Counted from the stretch's first letter, positions 9,427 through 18,328 are shown. The stretch: 64,000 nt of DNA from JAABVD01 sp965204545 (GCA_965204545.1 CBDBFA010000003.1:124001-188000), one strand, 5' to 3'. Translations and numbers: made by a program. The notes: generated from the sequence alone by a model not told the origin.

Positions 9427-10863
9427 ATGAAAATGATTATTGGCGGAGAAAGTGTCGAAGCGAGCGATGGTGCGGTACAAGAGGTGGTTAATCCCGCCAC
9501 GCATGAAGTGGTCGACACCGTACCCATGGCCACGATAGAAGACATGGACCTGGCTTTATCGAATGCGCGTAAAGGCTTCAGCGCATGGTCAAAAGTACCG
9601 CTTCATAAGAAAATAGAGATACTATACGCCTTCGAACAGCTCTTTAAGGAAGTCAGGGAAGACCTCATCGAGTTGGGCATGCAGGAAATGGGAAAAACGA
9701 AAGCCTTGGCAGCGGGAGAAATCAATGTGGCCACGCTCCTTATCAGGAATTTCTGTGAAGCCGCGCGCTCACTGGGCGGTGAAACATTCGCGCCGGGAAA
9801 CCATCCTATTGTAGAAAAAGATCTGGTTCTGACCGTCAGAGAACCTTGGGGAGTTGTACTTTGCCTACTCCCGTTCAACAGCCCCATCTCGCTCTATGTT
9901 CAGAAAGCAATTCCTGCACTGCTGATGGGCAATGCCGTGATAGTGAAACCGGCCTCCGATACCCCGCTTTGTAATATCGTGATGACGGAACTGTTATTGA
10001 AAAGCGGTATTGAACCGAATGCAGTGCAAATCATCACCGGCAGCGGTTCCAAAGTCGGAAAATACATCGTGTCGAGCAAAGATATCGATGTGGTCAGTTT
10101 AACCGGCAGCACGGAAGTCGGTATTCAAATTGCCAAGGAATGTGCCGAGCATTTGCACCGTGTGTCATTGGAATTGGGTGGAAATGACGCATTGATCATC
10201 CTGGAGGACGCGGACATGGATCTGGCAATCCATGAATCCTTCTGTGGACGTCACGTGCATGCAGGCCAGATATGCTGCGCCAGCAAACGCTTTATCGTCC
10301 AAAATTCAATCAGTGAGGAATTTACCAACCGGCTTCTGAAGAAAATCAAGGCCATCAAAGTCGGAGATCCGAATGAGGAAAGCACGACCTTCGGACCCGT
10401 CACTTCCGAAAAAGCAGCAATCGATGTTGAACGGCAAATTCAACATACCCTTTCACAAGGGGCACGCCTGCTGTTTGGCGGAAAACGTTTTAACCGGACC
10501 TTTATTGAGCCGACCCTGCTGACGGATGTTACTCCCGATATGGATATTGCACGGGATATGGAAATATTCGGCCCGGTTTGGCCCATTATCGGCTTCGATA
10601 CCATTGAAGAAGCCATTGAAATAGCAAATAACTCCATTTATGGACTCTCAGGGGGCGTGATTACGCGGGACAACGGGAAAGCGATGAAGATTGCGCGAGC
10701 CCTGCAGACGGGTTGCTGTGTATTCAATGGAAGCGGCCTTTACCGCTCTGCCGACCAACCGTTCGGCGGTTACAAAATGAGTGGTATTGGCCGCGAGGGC
10801 GGACGCTTCACACTGGAGGAGATGAGCCAGCTGAAAACACTCGTATTTAAGAACCAATACTAA
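9427..10863 (+). CDS. NAD(P)-dependent aldehyde dehydrogenase
   Basis: A 478-residue member of the ALDH superfamily oxidising an aldehyde to the acid. Visible signatures are PWGVVLCLLPFNSP (active-site Asn), the cofactor segment VKPASDTP, LTGSTEVG, catalytic Glu249 in LELGGND and nucleophile Cys283 in GQICCASKR. Sequence style is near succinate-semialdehyde, lactaldehyde or glycolaldehyde dehydrogenases; the substrate is unknown. A strong AAGGAAGGA ribosome site precedes the ATG. Its position just after the HpcH/HpaI aldolase suggests it handles the aldehyde product. Oddity: the TAA stop is the first three bases of fold-back repeat copy 2, so the repeat abuts or created the end of the gene. 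Confidence 0.92.
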   Translation: MKMIIGGESVEASDGAVQEVVNPATHEVVDTVPMATIEDMDLALSNARKGFSAWSKVPLHKKIEILYAFEQLFKEVREDLIELGMQEMGKTKALAAGEINVATLLIRNFCEAARSLGGETFAPGNHPIVEKDLVLTVREPWGVVLCLLPFNSPISLYVQKAIPALLMGNAVIVKPASDTPLCNIVMTELLLKSGIEPNAVQIITGSGSKVGKYIVSSKDIDVVSLTGSTEVGIQIAKECAEHLHRVSLELGGNDALIILEDADMDLAIHESFCGRHVHAGQICCASKRFIVQNSISEEFTNRLLKKIKAIKVGDPNEESTTFGPVTSEKAAIDVERQIQHTLSQGARLLFGGKRFNRTFIEPTLLTDVTPDMDIARDMEIFGPVWPIIGFDTIEEAIEIANNSIYGLSGGVITRDNGKAMKIARALQTGCCVFNGSGLYRSADQPFGGYKMSGIGREGGRFTLEEMSQLKTLVFKNQY

Positions 10864-11040
10864 CCCGCATGTCTCATAAATTTTCTACTGCGCTCCGGTA
10901 TGTCGGCACTTGTGCGGACTTCGTTGGATTCGCTACTTTGCAGGGTGTCGACCCAGCTTCACCCGCTCATCTGCTCGAAACCCGCACCAGCACTCGACCT
11001 CCGTTCGCTCGCCACGAATTTTGTGAGACATGCGGGCTAA
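10861..11040 (-). repeat. Fold-back (MITE-like) element, copy 2
   Basis: Reverse-orientation copy of the element at 218-397. It begins TAACCCGCATGTCTCATAAA and ends TTTGTGAGACATGCGGGCTAA. Its first TAA is the stop codon of the aldehyde dehydrogenase gene. The element fills nearly all of the gap before the second BNR gene. The inner stems diverge from copy 1 but keep the fold-back layout. Confidence 0.85.
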
Positions 11041-11116
11041 TTCTTCTATCGGCGAAACTCGTCCAGGCGGGTGACAAAATTTTTCTGACATACCTTAACC
11101 GCTAAATGCATTGCCC

Positions 11117-12421
11117 ATGAACGTCATCGACAAACTCTCTCTAGCTTTCTCTCTGATACTTCCGGGGACCGTGAGTGTGACAGAGGCGGTTGCCCAACCG
11201 GCTCGGATGCCGGTGGTCGAATGGACGGTTAGGGATGCACCGGGTTTTCGCTTCCACTTTCTCGAAAATGTGAGAACTACAAAGCTTTGGCACGCGACCC
11301 CGGAGACCGGAACCTTTAGCCACCACGGATTCCTCACTTATTTCGAGGGAGTTCTCTTCGCCTGCTGGGACAGCCAGGCCCGTGATGAAAACACTTCGGG
11401 CCAGCACAGCATTTTCCGGTATTCGATGGACGACGGAGAAACATGGTCCGAACCGAAGGTCTTGTTTCCGCCGCTTGCAGACAACGTGCCTGCTTCCGAG
11501 ACTGAAAGCCCCAAACCCTTTCAAACCTCGCAAGGCTTTGCCGAGATCGATAATCGACTCTACGCCGTCACCTGCGCCGACAGGGAGTTGGAAGAAAAGG
11601 TCTATCGATTTAATGAGGTATCGCGGGTCCGGATCGGATTCCTGGCCCGAGAGGTGCGAACGGATGGAACACTCGGCCAAATATTCTGGTTGTCCGACAC
11701 GGCCCCCGAACCGGAACCCGGTTATCCTGCGCGTCCGGCGGGAAACCCTTCGCTTGTTGACAAGATCAGCGCTTATTTCAAGGAACCGGCCAACTTGCCA
11801 CAGCTCCTCTTCGGGCCAAGACAATACCCGGATTCAGATGATGAACACCGCATGAATGAACCGAGTCCCCCGTGGCGGCTCGCCGACGGCACCTGGGTGC
11901 GGTTCTATCGTGACGGCGGCAGCATCCACGCTCAATCCCGTGCCGAGGTGGACGCATCGCGGCCTCGTCGTAATTACGTTTCCTTTTCCTTCGATGGGGG
12001 CAACTCTTGGACGATTCCGACAAGAACCAATTTCCCGGATTCCGTTGCTCGAACCAATTCCGGAAAACTACCGGATGGCCAAGTTTACGCGATCAACAAC
12101 ATCCTGCCAATGACACCACGTCAGGGAGGACGCTCTATGCTTGCCATCTCATTGTCCCGGGACGGTCTCAATTTCGATCGAATGGCCGTCATAAAATTCA
12201 TAGCGCCGCCACGAAGACACGAAGGGAAATTCAAGGGGGCTGGATACCAGTATCCGCATTCGGTTGTTGTCGGAAATTACCTGTGGGTAATCTATTCAGT
12301 GAATAAGGAAGACATGGAAGTAGTCCGAATTCCCCTGTCGGAGCTCTATTCCCTCGATAGATCCTCCCTCAAATCCGACGACCCTGAACCCGGCTATTTC
12401 TATCCCGCGTCCATCCCTTGA
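11117..12421 (+). CDS. BNR-repeat (sialidase-superfamily) secreted protein, paralogue B
   Basis: A 434-residue paralogue of the protein at 5688-6995, with signal peptide (to about AVAQ), Asp boxes SMDDGETW and SFDGGNSW, and the same C-terminal YPHSVVVGNYLWVIYSVN block. The ATG at 11117 is preferred over a TTG two codons earlier. At DNA level about 110 bases at 11299-11406 differ from 5869-5976 at only about three positions, and 12256-12331 matches 6830-6905 nearly as well, while the flanks diverge much more. This suggests duplication with gene conversion or strong local constraint. As in its twin, the Arg-bearing RIP motif of GH33 is not seen. Fold-back repeat copy 2 separates it from the upstream ALDH gene. 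Confidence 0.75.
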   Translation: MNVIDKLSLAFSLILPGTVSVTEAVAQPARMPVVEWTVRDAPGFRFHFLENVRTTKLWHATPETGTFSHHGFLTYFEGVLFACWDSQARDENTSGQHSIFRYSMDDGETWSEPKVLFPPLADNVPASETESPKPFQTSQGFAEIDNRLYAVTCADRELEEKVYRFNEVSRVRIGFLAREVRTDGTLGQIFWLSDTAPEPEPGYPARPAGNPSLVDKISAYFKEPANLPQLLFGPRQYPDSDDEHRMNEPSPPWRLADGTWVRFYRDGGSIHAQSRAEVDASRPRRNYVSFSFDGGNSWTIPTRTNFPDSVARTNSGKLPDGQVYAINNILPMTPRQGGRSMLAISLSRDGLNFDRMAVIKFIAPPRRHEGKFKGAGYQYPHSVVVGNYLWVIYSVNKEDMEVVRIPLSELYSLDRSSLKSDDPEPGYFYPASIP

Positions 12422-12490
12422 ACTGATGCTGGAGAGGTAGCCACGAAAGCAATTTTGTATCCGCCAATTCGCTGCAACGACATTCTTCCC

Positions 12491-13309
12491 ATGACAAAAG
12501 ACACTTCTGAACACGACACCGATCCATCACAAATGGTGACGCTGGAGAGGAGACGGGACGGGGTGGCTATCCTTACCCTTAACCGTCCTCCATTAAATCT
12601 CTTCACTCTGGAAATGACCAAGGTCTTCGGCCAGCGATTGCAGGAGATCAAAGATGATTCCTCCATCCGAAGCGTGGTTTTGACGGGTTCGGGAAATCGT
12701 GCCTTTGGGGCGGGTTCCGACATCAAGGAGTTTCCGCAATTTTTTGATACCGGATCGGTAATCGACGTCAAACTCCGCCACGAGAACGAAGTCTACAACC
12801 GCCTGGAGGATTTGCCGCAACCCACCGTGGCTGCCATGAAGGGCGTCGCGCTCGGTGGCGGTTTTGAGCTGGCGCTCTGTTGCGATTTCCGGGTGGCGGC
12901 GGATGATATGAAACTTGGACTGCCCGAGATTAAATTGGGGGTCTTCCCCGGCAGCGGCGGCCTGATCCGGTTACCCCGTATTATCGGGCAATCGCGTGCC
13001 AAGGAAATGCTCTATCTCGGGAACTTCATTTCCGCCGAACTGGCACTGAACTGGGGTGCGGTCAACCGGATGGTACCCAAAGAAGAGGTACTCAGCACGG
13101 CTATTGAGTTTGCCGCCGAACTGGCGAATAGACCTGCAAAGGCTGTCCGGATCATGAAAAAAGGTATGCGTGACTTCGAGAACAAATCGCGGGATGAGGC
13201 TGTTGAAATCAGTTACGCTTTGAGTGAAGTGGTTTTCTCCACTGAGGATGCCAAGGAAGGTGTCGACGCTTTTTTCAACAAAAGAACTCCGGAGTACAAA
13301 CACCGTTAA
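12491..13309 (+). CDS. Enoyl-CoA hydratase/isomerase (crotonase family)
   Basis: A 272-residue crotonase-fold enzyme. Oxyanion-hole segments are AFGAGSDIKE and KGVALGGG. Both glutamates of classical hydratases are present with the correct 20-residue spacing (E126 in GGGFE, E146 in LPEIKLG), so hydratase activity is plausible. A TTG 36 bp upstream would extend the frame, but the ATG at 12491 is preferred; no clear ribosome site is visible for either. It is followed 20 bp later by a CaiB-type CoA-transferase, so both probably act on one CoA thioester. A crotonase/CoA-transferase pair inside a glycan-utilisation run is unusual. The substrate is unknown. Confidence 0.88.
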   Translation: MTKDTSEHDTDPSQMVTLERRRDGVAILTLNRPPLNLFTLEMTKVFGQRLQEIKDDSSIRSVVLTGSGNRAFGAGSDIKEFPQFFDTGSVIDVKLRHENEVYNRLEDLPQPTVAAMKGVALGGGFELALCCDFRVAADDMKLGLPEIKLGVFPGSGGLIRLPRIIGQSRAKEMLYLGNFISAELALNWGAVNRMVPKEEVLSTAIEFAAELANRPAKAVRIMKKGMRDFENKSRDEAVEISYALSEVVFSTEDAKEGVDAFFNKRTPEYKHR

Positions 13310-13329
13310 AAGACAGAAAGGACGCAAAG

Positions 13330-14529
13330 ATGCTACTCAATGGTATGAAGGTTATAAGTTTCTGCCACTACCTGCATGGACCGGCGGCAACGCAGTATCT
13401 GGCGGACATGGGGGCCGACGTAATCAAGGTCGAGCCACCCGGTGGACCGCTCGAGCGCAAGTGGTCGGGTGGCGATTCCTTTGTCGATGGCGTAAGCAGC
13501 TTCTTCCTTTCTGCCAACAGAAACAAGCGCAGCCTTGCCTTGAACCTGAAGCATCCGGATTCCAGGGAAGTCATTCTCCGCATCATCAAACGGTCCCACG
13601 TCCTGGTGGAAAACTTTCGCCCGGGGGTTTTAAATCGGCTTGGCTATGGATTGGAGGAAGTGCGTAAGATCCGTCCCGATATCATATACGTTTCGGCCAC
13701 TGGCTATGGTTCATCGGGACCGATGAAAGATGCCCCCGGGCAGGATATGCTGGCTCAGGCACGTAGCGGTATGATCGCAACCATGGGCGACTACGGTTCG
13801 CGCCCGGTCCCGGCCGGCAATGCCCTTATCGATCAGCATGGCTCAACCCTTATTGCGATGGGTATTGTCGCGGCTTATGTAAAGCAGCTTCAAACCGGTG
13901 AGGGCACGCGTATCGAGGCAAATCTTTTGAATGCAGCCCTGGACTTGCAAACCGAGCCGCTTACCTCGTTCCTGAGCCGGCCGGATTTAACCAGCGAAGT
14001 TTTCAAGCGGGATCCACATCTGGCAACCTGGTATCATCCGGCGCCCTACGGCATCTACCAGATGGCCGACTGCTTTGTAGCCATTTCAATGAACAACACC
14101 GCCGGATCATTGGCAAAATTGCTCAATAACAAAGTGTTAAAGGAATTAGCGGAAAAAGATCTGCTCGAGGAACGGGATGCGTTTGCCCATGAGTTGGCAA
14201 AATCGTTAAAGGAATTGCCCCTGTCGGACATGGCCGAAAAATTTGACCGTACAGGCATCTGGTATGCGCGTGTGCAGGATTACAGTGACCTGCGCGCCGA
14301 TCCTCAAGTCGCATTAAACCAGGTACTGCGGGAAGTGCCGATTAAGCAATCAAAGGCCACCTTGATCAACCACCCTTTGCGGTACGATGAAAAGGTCCCC
14401 GAGTTAAGGCACATTGCCCTCCGCTGCGGTCAGGATGGCAGGGATATACTCAACGAACTGGGCTTCACTGAGGATCAAATAGAGGAATACTTTTCCAAAG
14501 GAGTATTGTATGAGGAGCCTGAGGAGTAG
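13330..14529 (+). CDS. CaiB/BaiF (family III) CoA-transferase
   Basis: A 399-residue family III CoA-transferase, which moves CoA between carboxylic acids through an aspartyl-CoA thioester. Visible signatures are MGADVIKVEPPGGP, SANRNKRSLALNLK, ENFRPGVL, and GPMKDAPGQDMLAQA, which holds the catalytic Asp (D139 by position in the PGxD motif). Length is typical (about 400). It is probably co-transcribed with the crotonase upstream (20 bp) and the GH88 gene downstream (3 bp). It would activate an organic acid formed in this pathway for the crotonase; the acid is not identifiable from sequence. Confidence 0.9.
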   Translation: MLLNGMKVISFCHYLHGPAATQYLADMGADVIKVEPPGGPLERKWSGGDSFVDGVSSFFLSANRNKRSLALNLKHPDSREVILRIIKRSHVLVENFRPGVLNRLGYGLEEVRKIRPDIIYVSATGYGSSGPMKDAPGQDMLAQARSGMIATMGDYGSRPVPAGNALIDQHGSTLIAMGIVAAYVKQLQTGEGTRIEANLLNAALDLQTEPLTSFLSRPDLTSEVFKRDPHLATWYHPAPYGIYQMADCFVAISMNNTAGSLAKLLNNKVLKELAEKDLLEERDAFAHELAKSLKELPLSDMAEKFDRTGIWYARVQDYSDLRADPQVALNQVLREVPIKQSKATLINHPLRYDEKVPELRHIALRCGQDGRDILNELGFTEDQIEEYFSKGVLYEEPEE

Positions 14530-14532
14530 GGA

Positions 14533-15714
14533 ATGTCCGATACCGATAACAGAATTCAACATGAAGCGGAAAGGGAGGAAGGCATGACGACGAAACCGAC
14601 CGAAGGAAACAACAGCAATTTCGACCGGGCCCTTGACCTGGGAATCGCCAAATGCCTGAGCGATGCAGGTCGCTTGTCTGCCTTTCCACATGTGACGAAA
14701 GACGGGGACTGGCTAATCAGTGAACATGCCCGCTGGACGGGTGGTTTCTTTGTGGGAATGCTGTGGCTTGCGGGAACGGTGCGTGAGGATCCGGCAATCC
14801 TGAAAACAGCGCGATCCTGGGCCATGCGCTTGGCTCCGCGGGCCACGGACCGCTCTACCCACGACCTGGGTTTCCTTTTCGAGCCAAGTTGTGTGCGCGG
14901 TCATAACATCCAGGCCGACGAGCAACTGCGGTCCCTGGCGATTTCGGCGGGCCGGTCCCTCGCCTCTCGCTTTGTTCCGGAAGGCAGATACATTCCAGCC
15001 TGGGATCCGTCCGAAGGCCAACAGTACCTGGCGCTGGCGATTGTCGATACGGTCATGAACCTGCCTATCGTCTGTTGGGCGGCAAACGAAACCGGCGATA
15101 GCCGCATGCATGACATCGCCGTGCAGACGGCCAAGACAATCCGCGAGCAGCACATCCGCCCGGATGGCGCGACCTACCATGTGGTCGATCATGATCCGGA
15201 AACAGGCGAGATCACACACAAAGGAACCCATCAGGGTGCGCACGATAATTCCTGCTGGACCCGGGGACAGGCCTGGACTCTCTATGGATTTACCCGTATG
15301 GGAGTTGTTCTGGAGTCGGAGGAAATGATGGCTACGGCACGAAAGACAGCAGATTATTACCTCACCCAATTGGGAAAGAAGACCATCCCGCCCTGGGACT
15401 TTGACCGGAATGATGCCGATGAACCGATAGATTCAGCCGCCGGTGCGATTGCAGCCAGTGGATTGCTTGAATTGGGCCGAAGGACAGGAGAACAGGCTTA
15501 CGCCCAAGCGGGTGAGCGAATGATCCATGGTTTGATCGATACCTGCATCGATTTTGATCATCCGGATAAACCGGGTTTACTGATGCACGGAACCGTGGAT
15601 TACCCACGCAGTTCCGGGGTGGATGAATCGATAATTTACGGCGACCATTATTTCATGGAGGCCCTTGTAAAGCTGCGCAGCCCCCAGCTTTGGGATTTCC
15701 TTGGATGTTGCTGA
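14533..15714 (+). CDS. GH88 unsaturated glucuronyl hydrolase
   Basis: A 393-residue glycoside hydrolase family 88 enzyme. The family removes the 4,5-unsaturated uronate left at the non-reducing end after polysaccharide lyases, by hydrating the double bond. The two key aspartates are visible as D111 (THDLGF) and D172 (IVDTVMNLP); their 61-residue spacing equals that of D88 and D149 in the Bacillus enzyme. SCWTRGQAW is the conserved sugar-binding segment. There is no signal peptide, so it acts in the cytoplasm on imported fragments. Two starts are possible: ATG 14533 just after the CoA-transferase stop, or ATG 14584 behind a stronger GGGAGG site. No polysaccharide lyase lies in this window. Confidence 0.92.
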   Translation: MSDTDNRIQHEAEREEGMTTKPTEGNNSNFDRALDLGIAKCLSDAGRLSAFPHVTKDGDWLISEHARWTGGFFVGMLWLAGTVREDPAILKTARSWAMRLAPRATDRSTHDLGFLFEPSCVRGHNIQADEQLRSLAISAGRSLASRFVPEGRYIPAWDPSEGQQYLALAIVDTVMNLPIVCWAANETGDSRMHDIAVQTAKTIREQHIRPDGATYHVVDHDPETGEITHKGTHQGAHDNSCWTRGQAWTLYGFTRMGVVLESEEMMATARKTADYYLTQLGKKTIPPWDFDRNDADEPIDSAAGAIAASGLLELGRRTGEQAYAQAGERMIHGLIDTCIDFDHPDKPGLLMHGTVDYPRSSGVDESIIYGDHYFMEALVKLRSPQLWDFLGCC

Positions 15715-15728
15715 TTCACATACGTTCA

Positions 15729-15932
15729 TTAGCCCGCATTTCTCACTTACCGAGCGAATGCGACATCTCCCAAATTCGTAGCGAGCGAACGGAGATTGAG
15801 CGCTGACGTGGGCTTGGCGCAGATTCTCGCTTGAAGCAGGGTTGCCACCCTGCGAAAGTGAGAATCCAGTGAAGTCCGCGTCAGGGCCAATATACCGGAG
15901 CGCAGTAGAAAATTTGTGAGCAATGCGGGTTA
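15729..15932 (+). repeat. Fold-back (MITE-like) element, copy 3
   Basis: Forward copy with ends TTAGCCCGCATTTCTCAC and GTGAGCAATGCGGGTTA. Inner stems differ from copy 1 but still pair: GCTGACG with CGTCAG, GATTCTC with GAGAATC, and GCAGGG with CCCTGC. The stems change together, which supports selection or copying of a folded form. It fills most of the gap between the GH88 gene and the following sulfatase. Confidence 0.82.
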
Positions 15933-15967
15933 GGATCTAACCGCAATGACTGAAAGTTGAACCCAGG

Positions 15968-17539
15968 ATGTCCAAGCAACCCAATATTCTTCTTATCATG
16001 GCAGACCAGGTGAATCCGGCTTTCCTGCCGGCCTATGGCCACCCGGTCGTGAAAATGCCCAACCTTCAAAAAATAGCTGATGAAGGGGTGGTTTTCGAAA
16101 CAGCTTATTGCACCAACCCCATTTGTGCGCCGTCACGATTCTCGATGCTGACGGGTAGAATGGCTTCCGAAATGGGGGTATTCGATCACCAATGCGAAAT
16201 GCCGGCCTCTTCACCGACCCTGATGCACTATCTTCGTCACCTCGGCTACCATACCGCGTTGTCGGGCAAAATGCATTTTCTCGGGCCGGATCAGCTTCAT
16301 GGATACGAAGAACGGCTTACAACGGACATTTATCCCTCTGATTTCGGATGGGGTCCCGACTGGCGGGCCGGCACCCCGGAAATCCCCTGGGCGCCAACCG
16401 GAATCAGCCCGCGCACGGTTCTTGAGGCCGGCCCGTGCTCAAGAAGTATGCAGCTCGATTACGACGAGGAGGTAGCGCACCAGGCCGTTCAAAAGATCTA
16501 CCATCTAGCTCGCCGACCGAAGCCTGAACCGTTCTTCCTGACGGTCTCATTTTCACAACCGCACAGTCCGTTTGTTGCCAGTCGCGAACACTGGGATCGA
16601 TACGATGAGGATGAAATCGACATGCCTCTGATATCGCCACTTTCTCTGGAAGAAATGGATGCGCATTCACGGCGCCTGCATCATATGTTCCACATCGATG
16701 AGTACACCGTCACCGATGAACACGTGCGCAACGCCCGGCATGCTTATTATGGTATGTTGAGTTATATCGACGACAAGATCGGCGAACTCATGACTGCGCT
16801 TGAGGATGCGGGCCTGAAGGAGGAAACGGTGGTCGTTTTCACCTCCGATCATGGCGAAATGCTGGGAGAACGGGGATTGTGGTATAAACAGTCTTTGCTG
16901 GAAGGTTCGGTTCGCGTGCCTTTGATCATGCGGATGCCGGGAGAATCGCAGGCAAGGGGGCGGCAAGTTTTACAGACCGTTTCTCTGCTCGACCTGCTTC
17001 CGACTTTTGTTGAATTGGGATCCGAGGATGGTCCAGTCGACTATGTCGAGCCGATTGCCGGCCATAGCATGCTGCCCCTGTTGTCAGGGGAAGATAATTC
17101 CTGGGAGCATCCGGTGTTTGCCGAATACTCCGCGGAAGGCACCTATGCGCCCTGCCTGATGGTAAGAAAAGGAAAGTATAAATACATTTATTGTGAGACG
17201 GATCCGGCGCTGCTTTTCGACCTGGAAAAGGATCCCGGCGAGTTAAACAATCTTGCCGGGAACGAAGCCTATGCCGGTGTATTGTCCGATATGCACGATG
17301 AATTGCTTCGAGTCTGGGATCCGGATCAGTATCGGCAAGACGCATTGGCATCGCAAAATCGTCAGTGGTTCATTCATCGCGTATTGTCAAAAACCACCCC
17401 GAACCCCTGGGTATTCCAGCCACACAAGAGTGCCAAGGATCAGTACGTGCGCAGCGGTGCAAACACAACTTTTGTCAAAGGACAGGCCCGATTACCTTTC
17501 GTTGAGCCCGCTCAGCCGGACAAGCCGCGCAGTGAGTGA
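15968..17539 (+). CDS. betC: Choline-sulfatase-like sulfatase (BetC type)
   Basis: A 523-residue sulfatase without a signal peptide, hence cytoplasmic. The formylglycine site is canonical: C53-A-P-S-R57. The block GKMHFLGPDQLHGYEERLTT, the FTSDHGEMLGERGLW metal-binding segment and a C-terminal extension rich in YVR/W motifs match choline sulfatases (BetC), which release choline and sulfate. Confidence in choline as substrate is moderate: choline-utilisation genes (betA, betB, transporters) are absent here, and related enzymes in glycan loci could act on sulfated sugars instead. Fold-back repeat copy 3 lies just upstream and a VapBC module faces it downstream. Confidence 0.82.
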   Translation: MSKQPNILLIMADQVNPAFLPAYGHPVVKMPNLQKIADEGVVFETAYCTNPICAPSRFSMLTGRMASEMGVFDHQCEMPASSPTLMHYLRHLGYHTALSGKMHFLGPDQLHGYEERLTTDIYPSDFGWGPDWRAGTPEIPWAPTGISPRTVLEAGPCSRSMQLDYDEEVAHQAVQKIYHLARRPKPEPFFLTVSFSQPHSPFVASREHWDRYDEDEIDMPLISPLSLEEMDAHSRRLHHMFHIDEYTVTDEHVRNARHAYYGMLSYIDDKIGELMTALEDAGLKEETVVVFTSDHGEMLGERGLWYKQSLLEGSVRVPLIMRMPGESQARGRQVLQTVSLLDLLPTFVELGSEDGPVDYVEPIAGHSMLPLLSGEDNSWEHPVFAEYSAEGTYAPCLMVRKGKYKYIYCETDPALLFDLEKDPGELNNLAGNEAYAGVLSDMHDELLRVWDPDQYRQDALASQNRQWFIHRVLSKTTPNPWVFQPHKSAKDQYVRSGANTTFVKGQARLPFVEPAQPDKPRSE

Positions 17540-17541
17540 TG

Positions 17542-17922
17542 TTAGGTATCGAGCAGTTCCAGGCCTATTATTCTTTGGAAATGACGACGGTTTTTAGTAG
17601 CCAAAAGAGCTTTTAAAGAAAGAGCATGACCGGCGATCTGGCAGTCAAAATCTCCTATCGGATTTCCTGATTTGGTTAAAGTTCCGAGAATCTTTCCAGT
17701 AGCTTCCGCAGCTTCGCTGTCGAAAGCAACTCGTTCCACGGAGGCCAACAATTTCTCAACTTTTATTCGCTCGTTTTTTCCTCCCGAGTGGTAGACGCCG
17801 GCCCAAAGTTCGGCTTCGACTATGGAAGAAAGACAAAATCGGTGCGCTCGCCATTTTTCGGGCAGGGCATTGCCACGCAATATTTCAATACACCAGGAAG
17901 TATCCAATAGAACGCGCGCCAT
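17542..17922 (-). CDS. vapC: PIN-domain toxin VapC (module 1)
   Basis: A 126-residue PIN-domain ribonuclease toxin. The start MARVLLDTSWCIEILRG holds the first acidic residue. The mid-protein E in SSIVEAELWAG and C-terminal acidic residues in NPIGDFDCQIAGHA complete the usual metal-binding set, and LLATKNRRHF is typical of the family. The longer open frame upstream is not used: the antitoxin stop TGA and this ATG share one base (TGATG), which signals translational coupling. VapC toxins cut tRNA or rRNA; the target here is unknown. It ends 2 bp from the end of the convergent sulfatase gene. Confidence 0.88.
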   Translation of the reverse strand: MARVLLDTSWCIEILRGNALPEKWRAHRFCLSSIVEAELWAGVYHSGGKNERIKVEKLLASVERVAFDSEAAEATGKILGTLTKSGNPIGDFDCQIAGHALSLKALLATKNRRHFQRIIGLELLDT

Positions 17923-18149
17923 CAGAATTTGGCCCGCACTCCGGATTTGGTTTGAGGGAGGCGCTTGATGGTAGGGCCTCCAAGCAAGGCGCATTCTTCC
18001 GCAACTTGCCACAAGTCCGATTGTTTCGGGCGCAAGATGATATTTTTTCCCTTGCGCTCCATTTCCACTTCCGTCGTGTCTCCAATCCAGGATTTTGGCA
18101 ATCGAACGGCTTTTGATCTTCCAGTTTTGAATAGACGGGCAGTTTTCAT
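17922..18149 (-). CDS. vapB: VapB antitoxin, AbrB/SpoVT type (module 1)
   Basis: A 75-residue antitoxin starting MKTARLFKTGRSKAVRLPK, the usual swapped-hairpin DNA-binding segment of VapB proteins, followed by an acidic and basic tail that would wrap the toxin. The start at 18149 is chosen from this motif; the longer open frame upstream runs through repeat DNA. Its stop overlaps the toxin start. The direct repeats just upstream (18159-18178) are candidate operator sites for autoregulation. Confidence 0.85.
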   Translation of the reverse strand: MKTARLFKTGRSKAVRLPKSWIGDTTEVEMERKGKNIILRPKQSDLWQVAEECALLGGPTIKRLPQTKSGVRAKF

Positions 18150-18150
18150 G

Positions 18151-18182
18151 GTATCTATCATGATATATACCATGATATCGTC
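18151..18182 (-). promoter_or_regulatory. Candidate VapBC operator/promoter
   Basis: Directly upstream of vapB, CATGATAT occurs twice (18159-18166 and 18171-18178), with starts 12 bases apart. The first overlaps a perfect ATCATGAT palindrome (18157-18164). Repeated short palindromes at the start of the operon are the usual binding sites of VapB antitoxins. Assignment rests on position and symmetry only. Confidence 0.45.
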
Positions 18183-18253
18183 AAGAGGAATCCTGACTAG
18201 TGTGGTGTCTCTTAAATAATCCATCACAAAAAACCCGGATATAGAAGAGGCTA

Positions 18254-18282
18254 CGGCATCGCGGGGACGCGATTGCCCTACC
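18254..18282 (-). repeat. GGTAGGGC variable-stem hairpin, copy a
   Basis: On the minus strand the sequence reads GGTAGGGC, then stem half ATCGCG, loop TCCC, stem half CGCGAT and GCCG. It forms an inverted pair with the copy at 18299-18328. The stem bases differ from the other copies but still pair. Confidence 0.7.
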
Positions 18283-18298
18283 ATTTCAAAACGTAAGC

Positions 18299-18328
18299 GG
18301 TAGGGCGGCGGCATCCTTGCCGCGCCTG
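18299..18328 (+). repeat. GGTAGGGC variable-stem hairpin, copy b
   Basis: GGTAGGGC is followed by GGCGGCA, TCCT and TGCCGCGC. The head and loop match the other copies, but the stem is GC-rich here. It lies head-to-head with copy a, 16 bp away, in the gap between the two VapBC modules. Confidence 0.7.

Noticed and set aside
5688..12421. Calling both BNR proteins true sialidases
   Set aside because: Only the Asp boxes are visible; the arginine-bearing RIP motif and a clear catalytic set were not found. The GH33 call is kept for 58071-59171 only.
14713..15369. 218-codon minus-strand open frame
   Set aside because: Antisense to the GH88 gene, whose catalytic aspartates and spacing are intact.
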